Positions 26,926-35,229 of a stretch of DNA of 64,000 nt are shown piece by piece. Within the stretch, counting starts at the first letter, position 1; each line of letters opens with the position of its first letter. The stretch lies in the NCBI GenBank assembly GCA_002937455.1, contig PTJZ01000010.1, forward strand, positions 84,788-148,787, in the 5' to 3' direction. The translations under genes were made by a program, and so were the position numbers. This stretch comes from Alphaproteobacteria bacterium MarineAlpha11_Bin1 (GTDB taxonomy: Bacteria; Pseudomonadota; Alphaproteobacteria; MPNO01; UBA830). The notes beneath the pieces are model-generated. The model saw nothing but the letters and a program-made list of their open reading frames with translations. It was not told where the DNA came from and ran no database searches.

Positions 26926-28137
26926 TTGAGAAATCGAGAGAAAACCTTGACCAAGGAACCACCGCTGCAGTTGGGGTTGATAGTCTGCCTCGGGCTCGTA
27001 GCCGCTTTAGCACCACTCTCGATTGACATGTATCTTCCGTCTTTTCCGACGATCCGGGAAGACTTTGGTACGACAGCGGCACAGGTGCAGCTTACGTTAA
27101 GCGGCTACATGCTCGGTTTTACCCTCGGCCAGCTCTGCTATGGCCCGCTTTCTGATCGCTTTGGTCGGCGTCCGATACTTCTATCCGGCATTGGTTTGTT
27201 TATTTTGATGACTATTTTGTGTGCAACAGCAACCAGTGTGGATAGTCTTTTAGTTTTTCGCTTTTTTCAGGCAGTAGGGGGTGCGGCGGGAACTGTATTG
27301 TCGAGAGCTATAATCCGCGACCGGTTCTCGGGAAATTACATGGCCCGCGCGATGTCTCTGATGCTAATGTTTATACTCCTAGCCCCCATGGTTGCGCCCG
27401 TAATCGGAGGATACCTGCTAATTTGGATCGGATGGCGCGCCGTTTTTTGGGCGCTAGTGATCTGCGGGATATTAGCGATTCTAGTCGTTTTATTTGGTAT
27501 CGAAGAGAGCCTACCCGCCGGACGTAGGTCAAAACCCGGGGTGTTAATTCTGCTTCGCGGATACGGGAAGGTTCTCACTCACCGGAAAGCCCTCGGTTAC
27601 ATCCTCTCCGGGGGGATCACTTTCGGTGCCTTATTCGCGTTTCTCTCAGGTGCGCCATTCGTCTTTATAGAATTCTATGGCGTGGCGCCCGAGCACATGG
27701 GCTACATCTTCACACTAAACGTCGCCGGTGTTCTGATCGGTGGGTGGCTTAACAGCAGGTTAGTAGTAAAAAGAGGTGTATACGACATGATGTCCTTTGG
27801 CGTATGGTTTCTCTTTGCAGGCGCGGTATTGCTATTTGTCCTGATTTACACGGACGTTTGGGGTGTATGGGGCGTTATAGCCGGGATCGTTATCTTCACA
27901 CTTCCGTTAAATGTGATAAATGCCAACGCAGCAGCGGGTGCGCTGGAATATTTCCCTGAAAATGCCGGTACCGCCTCGGCTGTAGTTGGCTCTGTGCGCT
28001 ACGGATGCGGAGCGCTTTCCGGGTTATTTGTTGGCCTATTACACGATAACACCGCCCAGCCGATGGGCGTGGTTATTGTAGGGTGCTCGGTTCTCAGTAT
28101 CCTATTTCTAAGTACAATGGTGACGCGAGCACGGTAG
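26926..28137 (+). CDS. MFS transporter, Bcr/CflA drug-resistance type
   Basis: A 403-residue twelve-span permease of the Bcr/CflA subfamily: APLSIDMYLPSFPTIREDFG at the first helix, PLSDRFGRRPILLSG in loop 2-3 and GGAAGTVLSRAIIRDRF in helix 4/5. This group exports multiple drugs and small metabolites. The start is a TTG at 26926; a second TTG at 26947, preceded by GAGAG, would remove seven residues and align better with the family. It closes the plus-strand operon; its stop is only three bases from the stop of the convergent PhyH gene. Exporting toxic aromatic acids or a product is plausible. Confidence 0.88.
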   Translation: MRNREKTLTKEPPLQLGLIVCLGLVAALAPLSIDMYLPSFPTIREDFGTTAAQVQLTLSGYMLGFTLGQLCYGPLSDRFGRRPILLSGIGLFILMTILCATATSVDSLLVFRFFQAVGGAAGTVLSRAIIRDRFSGNYMARAMSLMLMFILLAPMVAPVIGGYLLIWIGWRAVFWALVICGILAILVVLFGIEESLPAGRRSKPGVLILLRGYGKVLTHRKALGYILSGGITFGALFAFLSGAPFVFIEFYGVAPEHMGYIFTLNVAGVLIGGWLNSRLVVKRGVYDMMSFGVWFLFAGAVLLFVLIYTDVWGVWGVIAGIVIFTLPLNVINANAAAGALEYFPENAGTASAVVGSVRYGCGALSGLFVGLLHDNTAQPMGVVIVGCSVLSILFLSTMVTRAR

Positions 28138-28140
28138 GGG

Positions 28141-28986
28141 TTACGACCTTACTGGCCAGACTTGTGGACATTCATCGGGAATCTCGCTAAGCGGTTCGCC
28201 GTCGTTCAGTGTTCGATCGAAGATCAGCGGTGCATCCGATCTGTTCTTCCAAAGGATGTCGTCGCCGGCCATGCGAAGAGATAGTGCGCGACGTGTCATG
28301 TTTTGGCTGCTGTTTCCGGAGGACGAATGCAAAGTCAGCCCGTGAAATATCAGAATGTCGCCTGGATCAGTCTCCAACAGAACCGTCGGATATTCGTCAG
28401 GATTCTTATCAATTTCTGGGACCGTCGCTATTAGGTCGTCACGATTGAACTTATCTACCGGCTTATTCTCGCCAATTTTTACCGGCTGGTAGAGTTTGCC
28501 CCATTTGTGTGAGCCCTTTGCGAACTTAAGCGCGCCGGTGTCTTCTCGGGTTGGATCCAAAGCAAACCAAATACTTGCAAGATCGTAACCTTCGATCGAA
28601 AAATACGGCATATCATGATGCCAATATGTTGGAGCTGGTGCCCCGGGTTCTTTAATTAGAAGGTGTTCATCATATAGATCGATACGAGAGGCACCCAAGA
28701 TTTCTGCCGCCACTTGGCCTAGGGGGCCATCGAACAGAAAATTGCTAAACGGTTTGAACCTATTAAACAACTTGTGGTCTGTATAGTATCGTGGCGCGCC
28801 CTCTGGTCCATAACTCTTAGCAAATCTTCCGGGTGACGCGACGGCCTGCTCGAAACCCTCCGCAAGAACGTCAAGCCAATCCTGCGAGACAATGTTTCGC
28901 AGTCTTACAGCGCCTTCGTCATGGAAGACTCGTATATCTTCCTCGTTTACAAGCCGTTGTAGGGTATCCACTTTCTGGTCCTCCAT
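28141..28986 (-). CDS. Phytanoyl-CoA dioxygenase (PhyH) family oxygenase
   Basis: A 281-residue Fe(II)/2-oxoglutarate oxygenase. Iron ligands are HHDMPYF (His123 or His124 with Asp125) and the later FHGLTLHSSSGNSS His, with the 2-oxoglutarate-binding Arg following in TRRALSLRMAG. PhyH-family bacterial proteins hydroxylate fatty acids, amino acids and small metabolites. It lies alone on the minus strand, convergent with the transport operon and divergent from the MarR/HpaB pair, whose upstream region it shares. Substrate cannot be assigned; the association with HpaB suggests an aromatic or aryl-acid substrate. Confidence 0.88.
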   Translation of the reverse strand: MEDQKVDTLQRLVNEEDIRVFHDEGAVRLRNIVSQDWLDVLAEGFEQAVASPGRFAKSYGPEGAPRYYTDHKLFNRFKPFSNFLFDGPLGQVAAEILGASRIDLYDEHLLIKEPGAPAPTYWHHDMPYFSIEGYDLASIWFALDPTREDTGALKFAKGSHKWGKLYQPVKIGENKPVDKFNRDDLIATVPEIDKNPDEYPTVLLETDPGDILIFHGLTLHSSSGNSSQNMTRRALSLRMAGDDILWKNRSDAPLIFDRTLNDGEPLSEIPDECPQVWPVRS

Positions 28987-29391
28987 TCGTAACTAGGTAA
29001 TTTTGCACGAAGAGCAGCGGTTATTCAACGAACCGATGGCTGATCTTTTGAAACTGATCGCTAACGGGTCGGTAAAATGAAGTAGACAGGCTGATTCAAG
29101 TCTTCTGTACCTATGATTGCTTGGCGTCATTATGCCCGGGGCTATAACGGTTGCCGTCGTGCTGGCCACCCGAAAGTGAAGTAGCAGACGTCCAGGTCTC
29201 AGCAGTGGCAGCTTGGTTAGTTTCAGCAGTTAATGGAATAGGCTCAGCATTGATCTTAAATTTAATTTGTAAGTTGAGAAAGAATTTGATTATGAACTGA
29301 AGCGGTATCCGAACCAATAAATATAACAATTGATTTAGCTAATTAATTTAGCTATCATCATTATGAAAAAAATTATTGAGATCAATTTTAT
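28987..29391. other. Divergent intergenic region between PhyH and MarR/HpaB
   Basis: About 400 bases between divergent start codons; it must hold promoters for both sides. It contains the palindrome at 29336-29354. A minus-strand frame at 29111-29329 has no ribosome site and no recognisable family; its second half is low-complexity polar sequence, and I do not call it. Confidence 0.55.
29336..29354. promoter_or_regulatory. Likely MarR operator
   Basis: TAGCTAA-TTAAT-TTAGCTA: seven-base arms that are exact reverse complements around a five-base spacer, 19 bases in total, 37 bases before the MarR start codon at 29392. TTAGCTAA alone is also self-complementary. The size and AT-rich symmetry match MarR-family operators, so autoregulation by the adjacent MarR gene is likely. 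Confidence 0.5.
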
Positions 29392-29985
29392 ATGTCAGTG
29401 CACTATCCGTTTTCCAAACCAGATTGGATTTTACCACCATCTACGACATTGGAATCTCTATTGGATAAGGAGAATGGGGATGGGGATTTCCGGCGCTTGA
29501 TCTACGGTATATTCACTATGACGGTTAATTTTGACCGCATCCGTGAACAGATGGCCACTGCACTTGGTCTATCAGGCATTCAATATCACATATTGATGGT
29601 TGTTGCTGAGCTTACACCTAGTGATCGAATTACCGTCTCATTAATTGCAGATAGACTGCATACGTCAGGCGCCTATGTGACCATGGAGTCTAAGAAGCTT
29701 ATGCGACGCGGATTCCTCGATAAACAACCAAACCCGGACGACGGGCGTAGCGTCATACTCAAGCTGACAGAGGATGGTCAGGACGCGATTGACTCCTTTA
29801 CGCCTCATCTGCAGGCGATCAACGATGAGTTATTCGACGGCATGGGACCGGAGACCTTCGGACGATTCCGTGAAATCGTGGGGCACATGACCCGGACTAG
29901 TGCCCGAGCTGCTGATATGGCTGAGGCGTTGGCCAAAGAACATACCGAAACTGGGGATATTGCGGCCAGTGCTATTTGGCGCTGA
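29392..29985 (+). CDS. MarR-family transcriptional regulator (29.4 kb)
   Basis: A 197-residue winged-helix regulator: LSGIQYHILMVVAELT, IADRLHTSGAYVTMESKKL (recognition helix) and NPDDGRSVILKLTEDG (wing). It is longer than average because of a 40-residue N-terminal extension. It is 30 bases upstream of an HpaB-type monooxygenase and is preceded by a palindrome, so it probably represses that oxygenase and itself, released by a phenolic ligand. Homologous to the MarR protein encoded at 25440. Confidence 0.9.
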   Translation: MSVHYPFSKPDWILPPSTTLESLLDKENGDGDFRRLIYGIFTMTVNFDRIREQMATALGLSGIQYHILMVVAELTPSDRITVSLIADRLHTSGAYVTMESKKLMRRGFLDKQPNPDDGRSVILKLTEDGQDAIDSFTPHLQAINDELFDGMGPETFGRFREIVGHMTRTSARAADMAEALAKEHTETGDIAASAIWR

Positions 29986-30015
29986 CCGTCTTAGAAAAAC
30001 TTTAGGAGATATTTT

Positions 30016-31506
30016 ATGCTTAAGACAGGTGAACAACATCTCGAATCTCTTCGCGACGGTCGAAGGGTCTATGTTGGAGACGAACTCGTAGAGGACGTCA
30101 CAACACATCCAGCTTTCCGTAACGCTGCGCATTCCTTTGCGATGATTTATGATCGAAAGCTTGCGCCCGAGAATGTGGATGTCATGGCCTACGAAGCCGA
30201 GGACGGGGAACTAAGCACGTCATGGTACTTGCAGCCGAAAACAAAAGAAGACCTTCGGAAGCGCCGCGAAACGCATCGCCGAGTTGCGGAATGGACATGC
30301 GGGTTAATCGGGCGCTCTCCTGACCACGTTGCAAGCTTCGTCACAGGTTTGCTATGGAAACCAGATCTTTTTGAGGAGAACCTGAGTGGTTCTGCTGGGC
30401 ATCTGCAGGAATATTACGACTTTATGCGTAAGAACGATACGTTTGCTTGCTACACGGTGCTTCCACCACAGGGCGCTCGACAGCCTGAACTCTATCAGCG
30501 TGAGGGGCTGACGGTGCCGACGTTGCGGGTTACGGCGGAGGATAAGGAAGGTGTCACGCTAAATGGGATGAAAATGTTGGGGACATCAGCGGTTTTCTCC
30601 AATGAAACGTGGGTGGGCAACCTGTTGCCGCTCGGCGAGGAACAGGCGGCAGAGAGTATCACCTGTGCCGTGCCCTTGAACTGGGAAGGCGTAACTATTT
30701 GGACACGTAAGCCTTTTGAAAGATTCGCTGTATCCGAGTTTGATGCTCCCTTTGCATGGAAATTTGATGAGACAGATTCCATGGTAATTTTTGAAGACGT
30801 TAAAGTGCCTTGGGAACGAGTATTCACGCACAACAACGCAGCCCTCTCCCGCAACATCTACTTCCAAACGCCAAGTCACGCGATGGGCAACCATCAGTCG
30901 AATGTACGTTTCTCCGAAAAGTTGAAACTGATACTTGGGGTAGCCCGCAAGTCGGCTGAGTTAAATAATGTGTTACAGGTGCCTGCAGTGCGTGACACTC
31001 TTGGACGACTGGCCGCTGGAGAGGCGGGGTTGAATGCAATGATTTCCGGCCAGATTGAAGATGCCGAGGAGATGGTTGCCGGACGTCTAAACATAAACCG
31101 CCGGCATATGTATGGGGCCCTCCACTGGTGTACACAGAACTACGCTACTGTCTGCGAGACTGTGCGTGAATTGATGGGAGGTGGGCCATTCCAGATGCCA
31201 GCAGATGTATCGGTAATCAACAACCCTGAACTAAGAGAGAAGTTTGAAACCTATTGGTCTGTGCCCGGCCAGTCGGCAATAGACCGAATGAAATTCCTGA
31301 AGTTGGGATGGGACCTTCTGGGCAGTGAATTTGCTGGCCGACATCAGCAATACGAGCGTTTTTATGCCGGTCCTGCATTTATTAATACGCTTTACAGCTT
31401 CATCGAGTGTCCTTGGGATGAAATGACAGGTACCGTAGATCGTGTCTTAGCAGAATACCATGTCCCTGAAGACGGTGAAGTGCGTCGACCGGTTGCGGCT
31501 GAGTAG
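30016..31506 (+). CDS. Flavin-dependent aromatic hydroxylase, HpaB type
   Basis: Oxygenase component of a two-component FADH2-dependent aromatic hydroxylase; HpaB converts 4-hydroxyphenylacetate to its catechol. The 496-residue protein has HpaB features: HLESLRDGRRVYVGDELVED, RRETHRRVAEWTCGLIGRSPDH near 88, PLNWEGVTIWTRKPF, and a C-terminal SEFAGRHQQYERFYAGP. AGGAG lies before the ATG. No HpaC-type flavin reductase gene is found in the window. Related members act on 4-hydroxybenzoate, chlorophenols or pyoluteorin precursors, so the substrate is undetermined. The gene is followed by a decayed gene rather than by pathway partners. Confidence 0.9.
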   Translation: MLKTGEQHLESLRDGRRVYVGDELVEDVTTHPAFRNAAHSFAMIYDRKLAPENVDVMAYEAEDGELSTSWYLQPKTKEDLRKRRETHRRVAEWTCGLIGRSPDHVASFVTGLLWKPDLFEENLSGSAGHLQEYYDFMRKNDTFACYTVLPPQGARQPELYQREGLTVPTLRVTAEDKEGVTLNGMKMLGTSAVFSNETWVGNLLPLGEEQAAESITCAVPLNWEGVTIWTRKPFERFAVSEFDAPFAWKFDETDSMVIFEDVKVPWERVFTHNNAALSRNIYFQTPSHAMGNHQSNVRFSEKLKLILGVARKSAELNNVLQVPAVRDTLGRLAAGEAGLNAMISGQIEDAEEMVAGRLNINRRHMYGALHWCTQNYATVCETVRELMGGGPFQMPADVSVINNPELREKFETYWSVPGQSAIDRMKFLKLGWDLLGSEFAGRHQQYERFYAGPAFINTLYSFIECPWDEMTGTVDRVLAEYHVPEDGEVRRPVAAE

Positions 31507-31587
31507 TTATATAAGGTTGTTCCACGCAATTTACGACCATCAGAATCGCGGCAGATACCAAGTCATGTCGAGGACATTCAATTTTAG

Positions 31588-32278
31588 CTAGCGCCTACTG
31601 GGGTCTTGTGGGTGGGAATAAACATGGCGAACAAGACTGGTCACTGGAGAAACGATCTCCAGTGACCCGGATGGTGTGGGCCGGAACTAACTGACAAGAT
31701 TGCGAAACGATTTGGCGGCAACGCTACTTATGTGCCGTTCCTGACACCGGGACAACTTAATTACTGCTTATGACGATAGTATCTGGGATATTAATATCAA
31801 AGGCCCAGAGTCCTCATGGGCGGAGAACATCGAGTTCACATCTGCGTATGTGGAGATATAAGCGACTTATCTGGTCCTGAAAGAATCGCCCATTAAGTCA
31901 ATCGATTATGTATATAACCTTGGCACTTGCATTGCGGTGTCCAACGGAAGTGCCCACGTTTTTTCTGACACGAACTCTTAAGCACGCAAAAATAATCTGT
32001 GCCCAAGGTTTTACAGAAGAAACTGTGTTATTCATTGAAAATCGACTCAACGCTCTCGCCGGCCTACGTCCAGCGCTTATGGAGGAATTACATGAAAACG
32101 AAACTTGGATGGCTAATTCACCGCATTTCAACAAAATGTTGGAACTAGTAAAGTTGACAAAGCGGGTGCATATTTTTCATCGGACTACGTTGAGTAACTG
32201 AAGCGGTGTGGGCTTGTCGCAGGTCTTATTAATAAACAAAGTTTGTTGGGCAAACTGCCTAAACGTGGGAAGAAGTAA
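31588..32278 (+). pseudogene. Decayed amino-acid ABC transporter substrate-binding protein (SBP_bac_3)
   Basis: No intact frame, but successive plus-strand pieces follow the family order across several phase changes. These are: LAPTGVLWVGINMAN; then PELTDKIAKRFGGNATYVPF; then IWDINIKGPESSWAENIEF and TSAYVEI, followed by a stop and TYLVLKESPIKSID; GTCIAVSNGSAHVF, shifting to FLTRTLKHAKI; ENRLNALAGLRPALMEEL; and finally NVGTSKVDKAGAYFSSDYVE and LKRCGLVAGLINK. Intact family members have the same string of phrases (LAPTGVLRVGIN, EIAFTAAYVEI-ATYLV, SAY..L.R.LKHA, ALAGLRP, GT.K). At least four frameshifts or stops disrupt it. The remainder of an ABC uptake system is absent here. It contains a perfect 12-base hairpin near its start (31639). 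Confidence 0.78.
31639..31667. repeat. Perfect 12-bp inverted repeat inside the decayed gene
   Basis: GGTCACTGGAGA at 31639-31650 is the exact reverse complement of TCTCCAGTGACC at 31656-31667, with a five-base loop AACGA. It lies about 130 bases after the HpaB-type gene. It has no T-tract, so it is a poor intrinsic terminator, but it is a very stable RNA hairpin. Confidence 0.75.
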
Positions 32279-32289
32279 TCTGACGACGT

Positions 32290-32862
32290 TCAATTTTCGT
32301 GGGTTTCAATTTTGTATCGGTTTAACAGTGGGGCTTGGGTCAAGCTGAAAAGTAGCATTAGGCCTATGCTTCCCCAAACCTTGAAGTTGACCCAGAACTC
32401 TTCGGTCTGAGTGCGCCAGACAAATTCATTTACAACGGCCATTACCAGAAAAAAAATTCCAAAATTGCGGCTCAGAAAATGCCATCCTTGATCAGTCATT
32501 GGCCAGGCCGCCCCCATCACCGGCTTAAGCAATGCTTTGCGGAATAACAGTCCACCAAGAAGGATCGCTGCGAAGAGAATTTGAACAATTGTCGGTTTCA
32601 TTTTTATGAAGGTATCATCGTTGAAGAACAATGTAAGACCGCCGAAAATCCCAACGACCACAGCCGTTATTACCGGCATCATCGGTACTCGACGGTTGAT
32701 AATCAGTGATATGACTAGTGCGATCGCGGTTGCCGCCATCAGAGCTCCGGTCGCGACGAAGAGATCGGCCTGGTAATAAGCGGCCAAAAAAACGACGAGC
32801 GGTCCGTATTCGGTTAGAGGTTTTATCCAACTAAACTTAGGCTTGTTTTTTTCAGTGTTCAT
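32290..32862 (-). CDS. yciB: Inner membrane septation protein YciB
   Basis: A 190-residue multi-span membrane protein of the YciB/IspZ family, involved in cell envelope growth and division. The signature PLTEYGPLVVFLAAYY, GGLTLFFNDDTFIKMKPTIV and NEFVWRTQTEEFWVNFKVWG are diagnostic. Five membrane segments are evident. It stands alone on the minus strand between the decayed gene and the MaoC operon. Apart from a normal A-rich start region, nothing unusual is seen. Confidence 0.94.
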   Translation of the reverse strand: MNTEKNKPKFSWIKPLTEYGPLVVFLAAYYQADLFVATGALMAATAIALVISLIINRRVPMMPVITAVVVGIFGGLTLFFNDDTFIKMKPTIVQILFAAILLGGLLFRKALLKPVMGAAWPMTDQGWHFLSRNFGIFFLVMAVVNEFVWRTQTEEFWVNFKVWGSIGLMLLFSLTQAPLLNRYKIETHEN

Positions 32863-33114
32863 TTTTTCATCTGGGGCTTGAAAAGACTGGAAGCTTAATG
32901 ACCCGACTCAGGTAGTGTAGATTGATCTCAAATTTACGACGGCCAATATAGTTTGCATTACTGTAAAGAAATAGGTGCCCCGGTCGGGTTACGAAATTAT
33001 TTTAAGTTTGGCTTAATCGATAAATAGCTTGTCCGCTCAAAAGGGAAAGTAAAATGAAACAAGTTCTTTTACTTCCTATTTGCCTCGAGAGCGGCCGTCA
33101 GTTATGTCCGCTCT

Positions 33115-33606
33115 ATGAATGTTGAAACTGAAAAAATAAATGATGTAAAACCCGGCCCGGTTGTCGAAATTTTTCTCGAAGACATGGATATTGGCCACGT
33201 GTGTGAAGCTGGCACTATTACGGTTACCGACGACGAAATAATAAGCTTTGCTGAGAGATACGACCCTTTGCCAATGCACGTCAGTGAACTGGGTGGCTTG
33301 GCCACGGTCCACGATAGCCTGATCGCATCCGGTGTCCTTACTATCGCTCTAAAACAACGCTTGCAGATGAGTATAGCGCGTAACACTGCAATAATTGGCG
33401 CTGCAAGGATAGAGGAACTGAATTTTCTAAAACCAGTTCGCGGAGGGGACGAGTTGTCAATACGCCAAGAATGCGTCGGTAAACGCATGTCTAAAACTCG
33501 TTACGACCGTGGCTTAGTGACTTGGGAATTCTTTCTAAAAAACCAACGTCGAGAAATCGTATTCTCGTCGCGTGATGTGGTGATGGTGAGGCGACGTCCG
33601 GACTGA
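33115..33606 (+). CDS. MaoC-like enoyl-CoA hydratase
   Basis: A 163-residue hot-dog-fold protein of the MaoC hydratase family, which adds water to 2-enoyl-CoA esters. The hydratase-2 motif appears as ERYDPLPMHVSEL near residue 48 (Asp and His catalytic pair), followed by HDSLIASGVLT in the central helix; EELNFLKPVRGGDELSIR gives the second strand set. It begins a seven-gene plus-strand run with SDR, DUF35, thiolase and molybdenum hydroxylase subunits, so it likely acts on an aromatic or long-chain acyl-CoA. The start has a weak ribosome site. Confidence 0.85.
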   Translation: MNVETEKINDVKPGPVVEIFLEDMDIGHVCEAGTITVTDDEIISFAERYDPLPMHVSELGGLATVHDSLIASGVLTIALKQRLQMSIARNTAIIGAARIEELNFLKPVRGGDELSIRQECVGKRMSKTRYDRGLVTWEFFLKNQRREIVFSSRDVVMVRRRPD

Positions 33607-33609
33607 CCA

Positions 33610-33693
33610 ATGGGTATCCGAAAAATCCTACTTGTAATTCTTGTTGGGATCGTAGTCGCCATAATTGTGCGTATTCAGGCTGGTCCGCTTTAA
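33610..33693 (+). CDS. Possible 27-aa membrane miniprotein
   Basis: Three bases after the MaoC stop, an ATG opens a frame for MGIRKILLVILVGIVVAIIV followed by a short tail RIQAGPL, 27 residues in all. It has a basic N-terminus and one strongly hydrophobic segment. No ribosome site is visible, but coupling to the MaoC stop is possible. I recognise no family. Evidence is position and composition only. Confidence 0.35.
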   Translation: MGIRKILLVILVGIVVAIIVRIQAGPL

Positions 33694-33978
33694 TGCAATT
33701 ACCGGTTTTAATTTTATTACGCGGCTGGAGCCCTATTTTTGCGACGTTGGGTCAACACGCCGGTGAAAACTTCCTCGAACCCAGAAAATGATTATCGTAA
33801 TGATATACGATCATGGCTTCGCTGGTCGGGTGACATTGTGGCAACAGATTAGCGCAGCGGATTCACTTTCTATAACCGGCAGGATAAGTAGGTTATTGGA
33901 TCGTCTCAGACGCTTTACACTTTCTTACGCCACCGATACCCTTAGATATCTAATTAATTTCATGTATCGGGATTAAAA

Positions 33979-34740
33979 ATGTCCGGAAGAGTCGAGGACA
34001 GGGTCTGCATTGTTACTGGTGCTGCACAGGGGATTGGGGCGACTTATGCACTGGCGTTAGCGACTGAAGGGGCAAAACTCGTGTTATCGGACATTGAGGA
34101 TGCGTCGACTGTTGCCGAGCGAATTATATCAGGGGGGGGCAAAGCAATTTCTATACAAACGGATGTGTCGGATTGGTATTCCTGCCAGGAACTGGTGGAG
34201 TCGGCGACTGACGTTTATGGGCGTATAGATGTATTAATCAATAACGCAGCTATTTTCGGGAATCTTGATCGTGCCTCCATCGATGAAATTTCGCCCGAAC
34301 TATTCCAGCGGGTGATGTCGGTGAACGTAGGTGGTACATTCTTGTGCGCAAAAGCCGTTGTACCGACAATGCGAGAGAGGGGATATGGCAAAATCGTAAA
34401 TGTAACGACAAGCCGGATTTTTACGGGGCTGCCATTTTTTCTGCATTATGATGCGTCCAAAGGAGCCGTTTTCGGGATGACGCGAGCGCTAGCTAAGGAA
34501 CTCGGAGATGATGGAATAAGGGTGAACGCGATCGCACCGGGTTCGACAATGTCGGAAAATGTAATCGCTCGGACCGATTGGCGTGATGGGGGTCCAGCTG
34601 CAAAGCTCGCCGGCCGGTCACTGAAACGTCTGCAACATCCTGAAGACCTTGTTGGAGCTTGTTTGTACTTCGCATCTGCCGAAAGTGATTTCACGACCGG
34701 CCAGACCTTGGTGGTCGACGGCGGTGGAGCAATGTGGTGA
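33979..34740 (+). CDS. Short-chain dehydrogenase/reductase (34.0 kb)
   Basis: A 253-residue classical SDR. TGAAQGIG at 14-21 binds NAD(P); NNAAIFG follows strand 4; catalytic Ser145-region TTSR and Tyr-Lys in HYDASKGAVFG; PGSTMSENV then C-terminal GQTLVVDGGGAMW. The Asp in VLSDIE after strand 2 suggests NAD(H) preference. It follows a gap of about 285 bases containing no evident gene, and precedes DUF35 and thiolase genes, so it most likely performs the 3-hydroxyacyl-CoA dehydrogenase step of a beta-oxidation-like sequence. Confidence 0.9.
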   Translation: MSGRVEDRVCIVTGAAQGIGATYALALATEGAKLVLSDIEDASTVAERIISGGGKAISIQTDVSDWYSCQELVESATDVYGRIDVLINNAAIFGNLDRASIDEISPELFQRVMSVNVGGTFLCAKAVVPTMRERGYGKIVNVTTSRIFTGLPFFLHYDASKGAVFGMTRALAKELGDDGIRVNAIAPGSTMSENVIARTDWRDGGPAAKLAGRSLKRLQHPEDLVGACLYFASAESDFTTGQTLVVDGGGAMW

Positions 34741-34796
34741 CGCTTGCTTGGCATGCTGGTGGTTGATAGAAGTTTGGATGGGAAAAGGGATTACAA

Positions 34797-35219
34797 ATGG
34801 CGCGGACTGCAGAAGATATTCACGAAAAATATCCGCTCGACGGTAAAGCTTTACGTCTGGCCGCCGATGGGACCCCTAGTATGATCGGTCTAGAATGTGG
34901 CGATTGTGGTACAAAGGCCTTTCCACCTGTGCCCGTATGTCCAGATTGCATGTCGGAAAATATTTTGGAGTTCAACTTGTCAGACAAAGGATCACTATAT
35001 ACTTGGTCTGTTGTACATGTTGCACCGTCCGGTTGGAAAGTTCCTTATATCTCTGGCTATGTTGACTTACCAGACGGGGTTCGTGTTTTTGCCCACATAG
35101 TTGGCACAGAGCCGGAGCAGCTGGAAATGGATATGGACGTTGAGCTAACGACGGCGGTTATTGGTCATAATAACGACGGGCCAGTCGAGACCTACGCCTT
35201 TAAACCGGTGTTAGGTTGA
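34797..35219 (+). CDS. Zinc-ribbon OB-fold protein (DUF35)
   Basis: A 140-residue protein with an N-terminal rubredoxin-like zinc ribbon, CGDCGTKAFPPVPVCPDC (near residue 33), and a C-terminal OB fold including LYTWSVVHVAPSGWKVPYIS. Proteins of this type pair with thiolase-like enzymes, as in the steroid aldolase Ltp2-ChsH2 and benzylsuccinyl-CoA thiolase BbsAB, or with MaoC hydratases. Here the next gene is a thiolase, and a MaoC gene lies upstream. AAGGGA precedes the ATG. It should be the accessory partner of the thiolase. Confidence 0.88.
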   Translation: MARTAEDIHEKYPLDGKALRLAADGTPSMIGLECGDCGTKAFPPVPVCPDCMSENILEFNLSDKGSLYTWSVVHVAPSGWKVPYISGYVDLPDGVRVFAHIVGTEPEQLEMDMDVELTTAVIGHNNDGPVETYAFKPVLG

Positions 35220-35229
35220 GGAGAGATTT

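Noticed and set aside
29111..29329. 72-residue minus-strand frame between PhyH and MarR
   Set aside because: No ribosome site, no recognisable family, and a low-complexity polar tail; it would fill the promoter region of two divergent genes.
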